A stretch of DNA of 37,871 bases from RGIG8767 sp964386235 (GTDB lineage: Bacteria > Bacillota > Clostridia > Lachnospirales > Lachnospiraceae): positions 1-37,871 of the forward strand of contig CAYLSH010000012.1 of NCBI GenBank assembly GCA_964386235.1, read 5' to 3'. Shown one piece after another: positions 23,713-30,625 of this stretch (within the stretch, counting starts at the first letter, position 1; each line of letters begins with the position of its first letter). Both the position numbers and the translations under genes were made by a program. The notes below the pieces were generated by a model that was not told the DNA's origin, made no database searches, and saw nothing but the letters and a program-made list of their open reading frames with translations.

Positions 23713-23752
23713 TATATCGACCATTTCCGTGGTTTTATTTAGTTTTTTTCTG

Positions 23753-25114
23753 TCACTCCCTCACATCCACATTCTGGATCATGATTGGCATCTTTTTTTC
23801 CTGGCACAACTGCACCACACTGCTTGGATCCCCATAATACGCATCACTTAATGCAATGGCACGATCCAAATCTGCGCTGTCATCATAAATGCCCCAGCCT
23901 TCTACTCTATACTGTTCCACCATCTTTTTGTACTCTTTCCAGAGTTGCGGCCGCATGGACTCAATCGTTGCCCGGATCAAAGGATGTGGGCGCCAGAGTA
24001 AGGCCACTTTGTCCCTGTTTTCCTTGAATATGGTGAATACATTTTCCATTTTTTCAAGCATCTTTTCATCATGTTGTAAAAGTCCGTTAATGCTGGTGTT
24101 ATACAAGATGACTTTTTTATGGCTTCCATCCGGCTCTTCAATGACTTTTAACCATGCATCCGGTATATCCAGATCTTCTCTTTTGGCGTTACGCACCTTG
24201 TCAAATTTAGGAGATCCCAATCCCAAAAACTTAGACTTCAGTGCCTTTTTATCCGCCTTTTCTCCCTGTTCTTCCAATACCTTCGCATATTCATTGATGT
24301 ATATCTGCGCTATGTTTTCAGACTGTAATATGACCTTATCCGCATACACCGTCCCCGGCAGATAACAAAAATGTTTCATACCGTCCACCTGTCTTTGGTT
24401 GTTAGGATCTATCTCAGGTGAGACAAAATATGGTATATATACCAATTCATCCGTATATTTACACAGATTGGACGCATAAAACCTTGGGTGAACGGAAGTA
24501 ACATGGTTAAACTCATCATAGGGATTGTGAATATAGATAATGTCCGGTTTGCGATCTTCAAAGGAATACGTCTGCCAGTCCGTCACCTCGATATCAGAGG
24601 GATATTCGCTCCCTTCGTAGTGCATTTCTTTCAAGGAGCCGTCCGGATTCTTGTCATAATAAGGAATCGGCACACAATAGGCATCGCAGTCCGGATCTTC
24701 TTTTGCAGCCAGATAAACACTCTCCAAGGAATCCCACATGGAGGCTTTATATGGGAAAAATACAACTTCTTTGCGTATTTTGATATCGTTTTTTAAACTA
24801 TTTTCTACCGTTAGCAGAGATTTGCGCAGCATCTTTTCGATCTTGTCCGCATCCTTGTATTCTCCATGGGCAATATCCTGATAGATCCGATAAACCGTCT
24901 CACAATATTTTTCCAGATAAGATACCGTAACGACGCCTTCTCCCTCCACGCTTTCAATCATATTGCCCAGTGCAATAGCACAATCCTGGCAATCTGCCAA
25001 CGTCACAAGAACCGGATCCACATTTTTATTTTCCAGACCCTGCTTTATTTCTCCATGTGCCTGTTCCAATAATGATATAAAATTTTGTGCCTGTTCTTTT
25101 TGGAATTTTCGCAT
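23753..25114 (-). CDS. TagF-like (CDP-glycerol glycerophosphotransferase family) or GT-B transferase
   Basis: A 453-residue protein with no membrane segment. The N-terminal ~120 residues are helical and rich in charged residues. From about residue 120 a GT-B-like fold begins with VVFFPYKASMWDSLESVY, then DIIYIHNPYDEFN, VYADKVILQSEN, KFLGLGSPKFDKV, VILYNTSINGLL, ALLWRPHPLIRATI and a late SDAYYGDPSSVVQLC. This succession resembles TagB/TagF proteins (GSPK/R, PHP, DPSS-like donor site), though divergent. It has its own promoter, whose -35 element overlaps that of the divergent XRE gene. It lies between the glycan block and the flagellar operon, fitting a role in a phosphopolyol modification. Confidence 0.7.
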   Translation of the reverse strand: MRKFQKEQAQNFISLLEQAHGEIKQGLENKNVDPVLVTLADCQDCAIALGNMIESVEGEGVVTVSYLEKYCETVYRIYQDIAHGEYKDADKIEKMLRKSLLTVENSLKNDIKIRKEVVFFPYKASMWDSLESVYLAAKEDPDCDAYCVPIPYYDKNPDGSLKEMHYEGSEYPSDIEVTDWQTYSFEDRKPDIIYIHNPYDEFNHVTSVHPRFYASNLCKYTDELVYIPYFVSPEIDPNNQRQVDGMKHFCYLPGTVYADKVILQSENIAQIYINEYAKVLEEQGEKADKKALKSKFLGLGSPKFDKVRNAKREDLDIPDAWLKVIEEPDGSHKKVILYNTSINGLLQHDEKMLEKMENVFTIFKENRDKVALLWRPHPLIRATIESMRPQLWKEYKKMVEQYRVEGWGIYDDSADLDRAIALSDAYYGDPSSVVQLCQEKKMPIMIQNVDVRE

Positions 25115-25130
25115 AATAAACTCCGCTCCC

Positions 25131-25166
25131 TCACTTATATCGTTTTATCGTTTTTTTCGTTTTCAC
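25131..25166 (-). CDS. possible very short leader ORF (11 codons)
   Basis: GTG opens MKTKKTIKRYK (highly basic) and ends in TGA 16 bases before the start codon of the TagF-like gene. An AGGTG-like site overlaps the end of the previous short ORF. Whether it is translated is unknown; it may be chance. Confidence 0.2.
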   Translation of the reverse strand: MKTKKTIKRYK

Positions 25167-25169
25167 CAC

Positions 25170-25211
25170 CTAAATTGCATCTTCTATATACTTTAATCTC
25201 TTTTTCGACAT
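25170..25211 (-). CDS. possible leader peptide ORF (13 codons)
   Basis: ATG opens MSKKRLKYIEDAI, ending in TAG, in the leader of the TagF-like gene. GAAGGA stands 7 bases before the ATG, a better site than chance would often give, and the ORF begins 16 bases after the -10 element. It could regulate the downstream gene by translation of the leader, but no attenuator hairpin is evident. Confidence 0.35.
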   Translation of the reverse strand: MSKKRLKYIEDAI

Positions 25212-25226
25212 AAGCACATCCTTCTT

Positions 25227-25255
25227 ATGATATATTTCTTTTAAAACATTGTCAA
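25227..25255 (-). promoter_or_regulatory. sigma-A promoter of the TagF-like gene
   Basis: On the minus strand there is a perfect TTGACA (25250-25255), a 17-base spacer and TATCAT (25227-25232). Its -35 hexamer overlaps that of the divergent promoter at 25249-25277 by five bases. Confidence 0.75.
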
Positions 25256-25277
25256 GTTCTTTTTTTTATTCTATAAT
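25249..25277 (+). promoter_or_regulatory. sigma-A promoter of the XRE regulator gene
   Basis: TTGTCA (25249-25254), 17 bases and a perfect TATAAT (25272-25277), about 40 bases before the start codon. RNA polymerase cannot occupy this and the opposite promoter at the same time. Confidence 0.78.
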
Positions 25278-25317
25278 AAGTATACAAAATATTTTTACGA
25301 AGGTATAGGGCAAAGAT

Positions 25318-25590
25318 ATGAAATCAGATTATGTTGCAACCATTGGTGGAAAAGAAGTCTTTATCGAAAATGTTCAGAAGGAAACACGCGCAGATGTGAT
25401 TGGCAAGTACAAAGCATGCCGTAAAGAAAAAGGCATGACACAGATGCAGCTTGCCGCACGTACCGGTATTTCCCAGCCTAATATCACACGCTTTGAGAGT
25501 GGCAATTACAACCCTTCTTTGGAAATGATGGTTCGTATTGCTTATGCGCTGGATATGAAGCTTGACATCAAACTTGTAAACGAAGAATAA
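25318..25590 (+). CDS. XRE-family helix-turn-helix transcriptional regulator
   Basis: A 90-residue protein with one Cro/C1-type HTH at about residues 27-80: GKYKACRKEKGMTQMQLAARTGISQPNITRFESGNYNPSLEMMVRIAYAL as one domain, where TQMQLAARTG and SQPNITRFESG are the two helices of the motif. The first ~25 residues resemble the N-terminal extension of HigA-type antitoxins, but no toxin gene is adjacent. The ribosome binding site is weak (an AGGG 8 bases upstream). It may repress itself and the divergent TagF-like gene through the shared promoter region. It ends at a bidirectional terminator. Confidence 0.9.
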   Translation: MKSDYVATIGGKEVFIENVQKETRADVIGKYKACRKEKGMTQMQLAARTGISQPNITRFESGNYNPSLEMMVRIAYALDMKLDIKLVNEE

Positions 25591-25633
25591 TTTTTCTACC
25601 CGGCCACGTCACCTGTGTGATGTGCCTACTAAT

Positions 25634-25674
25634 AAAAACGGCTTATCTCGTATGGGACAAGCCGTTTTTATTTT
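25634..25674. terminator. bidirectional terminator between the XRE gene and the flagellar operon
   Basis: The arms AAAAACGGCTTATC and GGACAAGCCGTTTTT form a strong stem with one mismatch and a short loop. T tracts are present on both strands (TTTTTATTTT on plus, TTTTTATT on minus), so it serves both convergent units. Confidence 0.88.
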
Positions 25675-25685
25675 GCATACTGTAT

Positions 25686-26180
25686 TTATTTCTTCGTATC
25701 GAAAAACTGCGGTACGCTGCTGCCCGCTTTTTTGGCTGTCTGATAATAACTACGTGCCACACTGGAAGCACTTCTTGCTTTCTGCAATTCCTTTTTGGAT
25801 CTGGCAAAATAGGCTTCTATCGCCACCTTGTTTCGTGCCTCAATGGCTTCAATGGACGCGCCTCTTGCCGTCACTTCCACGATCAGATTCTGAATCTCTT
25901 CAATCTGAATCCGGTACTGATCCTTATTTTGGAGCAGTTCTTCCCTGATTTTGTCATAAAGGGTCTCAAACCCGCTATCTAAAAGAGTCAGCTGGTCGAT
26001 CAACTCAGATTTTGCATCCATGTTCTCGTCCACTTCCTGAAGCGTAAAATTCTCTTTTTTAAGAATCAGTTCCTGCTCTTTGCTCTTATCCTCAATCTGG
26101 GCAAGAAGCGTAACTTTCTTTTCCAGACTATCCTGTAAAATCTGTAACAACGCCTCTATGGGCATCTGATTCTGATCCAT
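25686..26180 (-). CDS. coiled-coil flagellar export chaperone-like protein
   Basis: A 164-residue, almost wholly helical protein with long charged heptad stretches (LEKKVTLLAQIEDKSKEQEL, LLDSGFETLYDKIREELLQ). Small helical proteins at the end of flgL-fliW-csrA operons are usually FlgN- or FliT-like chaperones for late flagellar subunits, but I cannot assign the family firmly. The C-terminal third has a basic Ser/Ala/Tyr-rich tail ending SSVPQFFDTKK. GGAGG stands 6 bases before the ATG. It is the last gene of the sigma-28 operon, 41 bases after csrA and before the bidirectional terminator. Confidence 0.65.
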   Translation of the reverse strand: MDQNQMPIEALLQILQDSLEKKVTLLAQIEDKSKEQELILKKENFTLQEVDENMDAKSELIDQLTLLDSGFETLYDKIREELLQNKDQYRIQIEEIQNLIVEVTARGASIEAIEARNKVAIEAYFARSKKELQKARSASSVARSYYQTAKKAGSSVPQFFDTKK

Positions 26181-26221
26181 AACGATCCTCCGCGTCCTCG
26201 GGCGAAAAATGTTACCCTGCT

Positions 26222-26440
26222 TTACTGTAAAAACTCCGTCAATGCACTGAAATCATTGGCACTCATCGCTTCCTTATTGGACTGCTGAATCTGCAGATAC
26301 ACTTCCTTACGATAGATCGAAACATCCTTCGGAGCCGAAATACCGATCTTAACCTGATCACCCTTAATATCCAGGATGGTAACCTCGATATTGTTGTTGA
26401 TTACAAGGGCTTCCTGTTTTTTTCTTGATAATGCTAACAT
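26222..26440 (-). CDS. csrA: carbon storage regulator, translational repressor
   Basis: A 72-residue CsrA. It binds GGA motifs in mRNA leaders and, in Firmicutes, represses flagellin (hag) translation until sequestered by FliW. The sequence follows the family from MLALSRKKQEALVINN through EVTILDIKGDQVKIGISAPKDVSIYRKEVY. The ATG directly follows the fliW stop (TAAATG), and its GGAGG site lies inside the fliW end, so the two are translationally coupled. The site AGGAGGGA contains two GGA triplets, so self-binding is conceivable. Confidence 0.97.
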   Translation of the reverse strand: MLALSRKKQEALVINNNIEVTILDIKGDQVKIGISAPKDVSIYRKEVYLQIQQSNKEAMSANDFSALTEFLQ

Positions 26441-26902
26441 TTAGTTTCCCTCCTTTTTCATCTGCTGGAGAATATCATAAATCGGGAAACGAACCGGATA
26501 CAATTCCGTATCTACGATCACCTGACAAGCCTTCTTTTCTGCTGCGTTTACGACAAGCGGTGCCTGAAGGTTTACACTCATCTTAGTCAGATCGCTCGGC
26601 ACGGTTAACGTAACCAGTACCAGTATCTCTTCCGGGTCAATTTTGCCCAGCGGTTTTAACAATTCATCTTCTACTTCCGGATTGTAATCCGGTTTTACAG
26701 CCAAAGGATCCATAACCGGCATGGCAAATGCAGGCTCCTGCATGGACTGCAGCCATCTGATCGCACATGAACTTTCTTTTTCCGAATCGTGGATCAGTGC
26801 AAAATCCGTCAGTTCCGGAAATCCTACAATACCGCCCGGAAAATGAATGATCTTTTCGTCTTCAATATCTATTTCTCCAAATACCCTTGTATTTATTCTC
26901 AT
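26441..26902 (-). CDS. fliW: flagellar assembly factor FliW
   Basis: A 153-residue FliW, which binds CsrA and flagellin and links flagellin level to hag translation. Motifs are INTRVFGEIDIEDEKIIHFPGGIVGFPEL at the start, FALIHDSEKESS, WLQSMQEPAFAMPVMDP and VLVTLTVPSD. It follows flgL with a 37-base gap and is immediately followed by csrA, the standard arrangement of the partner-switch system. Confidence 0.97.
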   Translation of the reverse strand: MRINTRVFGEIDIEDEKIIHFPGGIVGFPELTDFALIHDSEKESSCAIRWLQSMQEPAFAMPVMDPLAVKPDYNPEVEDELLKPLGKIDPEEILVLVTLTVPSDLTKMSVNLQAPLVVNAAEKKACQVIVDTELYPVRFPIYDILQQMKKEGN

Positions 26903-26939
26903 ACCGTCTCCTTTATCATCCTGTCAGACCGATCTTGCA

Positions 26940-28571
26940 TTAGATGTAGTCCATAAGAGATGTCTTCATAATCTTACTGGTTGCCATAAGCGCTGCTTCA
27001 TAGGTAAGTTCCGCACTGCTTAACTGAATTGCCACTTCTGTCACATCCACGTTTTCATTTTCAGATTCCAATGTCTCAAAATTCGTCTTCTGTGACATCA
27101 GTCTATTCGTGATCAATTCCAGTTTCTTTCCTCTTGTACCGCAATTGGTTGCAGCCAGGTTAACCGTATCAAGATGCTCCTGCATCTTCGTAACCCCATG
27201 TTCAAACATTTTCTGTGCTTTTTCGGAAAGGGCCGTCAGTGCCTTATTGGCTGCATCCAGCTGATCCTGGATGGTTTTTCTCTCCGTATCGTTGTATTTT
27301 TCATCCTTTACCATCGTTTCAAGTCTGGCAACGGTTTCTTCCATATCCACAACATCCTGCATAACATCCACAAGATCGTCCACGTCACGTCCGATTGCAT
27401 GTACAAATACTTCATCCGCTGTTGTGTTGATCCGTATCGTCTGATTGGCTCCGACATCGTATTCAATGGACTGCTTAACAACCTCTTTTCCGGGAACAAT
27501 ATAGTCCGGATTGTAGGTTACATGTTCTGCTCCATTGTCGGAAGTTCTGTCCGTACAGGTAAAATAATGCTCCGGCTTTAAATCATCCTTTAACCAGTTG
27601 GTCTTCTGATAGGTAACCAAAATAGAAGATTCATTAAATGTCGTATTGACATTGTCCTTATTTGCCATCAGAGCCTTGTATACATTGTCTCCCAACAACA
27701 ATTCTCCGGTTTCTTTGATTAAAACCGCACCGTTTTCCGGAACACTCTCATAAGGATTCGGAACATCATCAACGGATGCCACCGTAATCGCTTCCATAGC
27801 CTGATCCGGGTTGCCATCCCCATCTGTATCCACCTGAACCGGTACATACTGACCGGTTGCTTCGTTATAATAAGTCAGTGTGGGAACGGTTGCATTCCCC
27901 TGCGCATCGTTTTTATAAGAAGCCAATGCATCCACATCACTGTAGGAAAGACGGATACGGTGTATCTCACTGGTTTCTATCTGCTGTTCCGTAATATCCT
28001 CGTAACCCGCGGTATTGTAGTTGGCATCGTTAATACTGTTAAGATTGTCCGTTTTTACATGTGTAATCGTATCAATATCCGCGCTGGTAATGTGTTCGGT
28101 AATGGAATAGGTCTTCTGTACATCTTCGGTAAATTTCAAGGTACTGTCCGTACGGTATCCGGTAAAAAGGCTTCTTCCCGCATAATCTGCATTACCGGTA
28201 TAATATACTTCTTCTTTGAGTTTCTTTAATGCTTCAATGATCGTAAGACGATCTTCGCTTTTTAATTTTTCATTAGCACCGCTGTTGCATTCCGCGATCA
28301 TATCCGTAATCACTTCCACCACCGTAGAAAGTGCACTTTCTGTCAGATCCAGCCAGCTTTCAGCATCCGGTGCATTCTTGGAATAATACTGCGTTACCTG
28401 GCTTACATTGGTTCTAAGACGCATGGCACGGATTGCCACAACCGGATCATCCGAAGGACGATTGATCTTTTTTTCTGTTGCCATCTGTGTATTCAGTTTG
28501 TCCTGCAGAGTCTTATTCGTATTGATATTGGATAACGAATTGTTCTGCATGATCTTTGATGTAATTCTCAC
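26940..28571 (-). CDS. flgL: flagellar hook-associated protein 3 (FlgL), enlarged
   Basis: A 543-residue FlgL, the second junction protein between hook and filament. The N-terminal flagellin-like helix reads MRITSKIMQNNSLSNINTNK, with INRPSDDPVVAIRAM following at about 36-50. The C-terminal flagellin-like domain ends with VTEVAIQLSSAELTYEAALMATSKIM. Typical FlgL has about 300 residues; the central ~240 extra residues form a surface domain containing a calcium-loop-like DTDGDGNPD at about residue 248. A GTG start at 28571 is preceded by AGGAG 9 bases upstream. Confidence 0.95.
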   Translation of the reverse strand: MRITSKIMQNNSLSNINTNKTLQDKLNTQMATEKKINRPSDDPVVAIRAMRLRTNVSQVTQYYSKNAPDAESWLDLTESALSTVVEVITDMIAECNSGANEKLKSEDRLTIIEALKKLKEEVYYTGNADYAGRSLFTGYRTDSTLKFTEDVQKTYSITEHITSADIDTITHVKTDNLNSINDANYNTAGYEDITEQQIETSEIHRIRLSYSDVDALASYKNDAQGNATVPTLTYYNEATGQYVPVQVDTDGDGNPDQAMEAITVASVDDVPNPYESVPENGAVLIKETGELLLGDNVYKALMANKDNVNTTFNESSILVTYQKTNWLKDDLKPEHYFTCTDRTSDNGAEHVTYNPDYIVPGKEVVKQSIEYDVGANQTIRINTTADEVFVHAIGRDVDDLVDVMQDVVDMEETVARLETMVKDEKYNDTERKTIQDQLDAANKALTALSEKAQKMFEHGVTKMQEHLDTVNLAATNCGTRGKKLELITNRLMSQKTNFETLESENENVDVTEVAIQLSSAELTYEAALMATSKIMKTSLMDYI

Positions 28572-28604
28572 GCTGTATCACTCCTATCATAATGTTAATA
28601 ACTC

Positions 28605-30551
28605 TTATACACCTGTCTGTAAAATCAGACGGTCATAAATTTCTGTCAATGTCTGTATCATACGGGATGCAAGATTGTATGCATTCTGGTATTTTACCAG
28701 GCTGACCGCTTCTTCATCCTTATCCACACCCGAAATGGAAATTCGCTGGTTGTCAATGGATTTGCCGACATTGGTGTAGGTATTGTAAAAAGTATTGGCG
28801 GTATTGGCATTTAACGCGATGTCCGAAGTAATGCCAACCAAAAAGTCTGAGACCGGCGCGCCTCTGAAGCTTGCCGCATCCGGGTCCGTCACCATCTTGA
28901 TCAGTGCGGATACATTGTCGTATTCATCCACTCCGGAGGTCTGACCTTTCTTGGTTGCAAGCAGATCCGGATCCGCCGCTACCACATCTAAAAGTGCGAT
29001 ATTTCTGGCGGTCAGACGATAGTAACTGTCATCACGGACGTTGATGCTTTCTGCAATTCTCTCTCCCGTTGTGGGATCTACCTGAGAATATCTCTTGGTA
29101 AAATCATACTGATCATCATCCGTTTCCTTATTGCCCGTAAAAAGAATATTACCCTTGCCGCCATTCACATCATAGCCGCTTGTCAGGATATCATTAAATG
29201 CCTGAGCAAACACACGCACCCATTCATTCATCTGCTGCTGATAATAAGGAATACCCTGATAACGGATATTGGCACCGATCATTGCCTCTTTGTCCTTTTT
29301 ATCCTCCGCGATACCCACTTGACTCTTTGTTTCATCAATAATCAGATCGTAAGTGGTTTCCCCCGTAGCCTCATCATAATTGTAGGTCCATTCGGTGTAA
29401 TAATAAACCGTATTGCCAATGGTAATCTTTCCGCCATTGTCCGACATGTTATTTTTGTTCAGATCCGTCAAAAATGCATCGGATACGGAAATGGTTACTT
29501 TCTTTAAGGTATGTCCTTCCTCATCCGTTCCGGGTGCTCCGGTTCCTGCATCCTGAACATCCTTTACGATACCGTTGAAATATTCACCATTGTTACCGTC
29601 ACGCATCTCCACAAGTCCCTGTAATTCACCGCCAAGCAGTGGATTATAGAGGTTAAACTGATCTCCCAGTGTACCCGTTCTAAGGTCGGATACCCAGTAT
29701 ACATCATACAATCCATCGATATCGGACTGGTTTACTTTTTCTTTATTGGTCCGGGCGATACAGGAAAGATTGCGGTATTCATTGGTATCTACCAACATCT
29801 GTCCGCCTGCAATCTTAACTATGAAACGGTTACCGCCTGTTTCCCGGCTCGGATCACGGGAATCCGTAATCGGAGTCTCCGTCACATCAATATCCGTAAT
29901 GGCGGATAATTTGTCCAAAAGCAAAGTTCTCTTGTCCCGTAGTTCATTGGCTGCTCCGCCGCTCATCTCAATAACATTGATCTGTTTATTCAATGTAGCA
30001 AGTTCGGATGCAATGGAATTGATCTCATCAATCTTGACTTTGATCTCGGAGTTGATGTCTTTCTGAACCTGCTCCATATTACCGGCCATACTGTTAAAAT
30101 ACGTTGCCAGATTGTCCGCAAATCCTAAGAACTGCTCCTTGGTTGAGATCGTACCACTCTGTTTTTTTACCTCTGCCAAAGCATCCATCATATCGTTAAA
30201 GATGGTGCCAAATCCCTGAATCGTCTTGCCATCATCCTTGAAATAATCTTCCACCTGACGCATGTAGTACTGTTTCATATTGTACTGGCCTGCGTTTGTA
30301 TTGGTGCCCCAGTATTTTGTATCGTAAAATTCATCCCTTATACGTTCGATCGCAATGACATCCACGCCGGCACCGGCACAACCATATGTGGTAAAGGTAC
30401 GAAGTGCATTGGCTGCCTCCTGTACGACATGCTGCCTGCTGTAGCCTGCGGTCTCCGTATTGGAAATATTGTTGGCTGTCGTATTCAAAGCAGCATTGGA
30501 TGCTGTCAGTCCCGTGTATGCAATATTCAAACCAAAAAATTGTGAAGGCAT
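28605..30551 (-). CDS. flgK: flagellar hook-associated protein 1 (FlgK), second copy
   Basis: A 648-residue FlgK. The N-terminal rod/hook helix shows FFGLNIAYTGLTASNAALNTTANNISNTETAGYSRQ in family style, then a D1 coiled region with INKQINVIEMSGGAANELRDKRTLLLDKLS. The C-terminal helix is SISGVDKDEEAVSLVKYQNAYNLASRMIQTL, typical of FlgK. The middle (about 250-500) is a large variable surface region with YYYTEWTYNYDEATGE. GGAG CAGCAT precedes the ATG. It lies between another flgK and flgL; the two FlgK proteins probably form successive or alternative junction rings. Confidence 0.95.
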   Translation of the reverse strand: MPSQFFGLNIAYTGLTASNAALNTTANNISNTETAGYSRQHVVQEAANALRTFTTYGCAGAGVDVIAIERIRDEFYDTKYWGTNTNAGQYNMKQYYMRQVEDYFKDDGKTIQGFGTIFNDMMDALAEVKKQSGTISTKEQFLGFADNLATYFNSMAGNMEQVQKDINSEIKVKIDEINSIASELATLNKQINVIEMSGGAANELRDKRTLLLDKLSAITDIDVTETPITDSRDPSRETGGNRFIVKIAGGQMLVDTNEYRNLSCIARTNKEKVNQSDIDGLYDVYWVSDLRTGTLGDQFNLYNPLLGGELQGLVEMRDGNNGEYFNGIVKDVQDAGTGAPGTDEEGHTLKKVTISVSDAFLTDLNKNNMSDNGGKITIGNTVYYYTEWTYNYDEATGETTYDLIIDETKSQVGIAEDKKDKEAMIGANIRYQGIPYYQQQMNEWVRVFAQAFNDILTSGYDVNGGKGNILFTGNKETDDDQYDFTKRYSQVDPTTGERIAESINVRDDSYYRLTARNIALLDVVAADPDLLATKKGQTSGVDEYDNVSALIKMVTDPDAASFRGAPVSDFLVGITSDIALNANTANTFYNTYTNVGKSIDNQRISISGVDKDEEAVSLVKYQNAYNLASRMIQTLTEIYDRLILQTGV

Positions 30552-30625
30552 ATGCTGCTCCTTTCTTTTTACTCAAATTATCCAAGTACTGATAAGACTT
30601 ATGTTAACCATATTGTAAATCTGAT

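Noticed and set aside
25318..25590. XRE gene as the antitoxin of a toxin-antitoxin pair
   Set aside because: No RelE/HigB-like ORF lies on either side within the terminator and promoter limits; it looks solitary.
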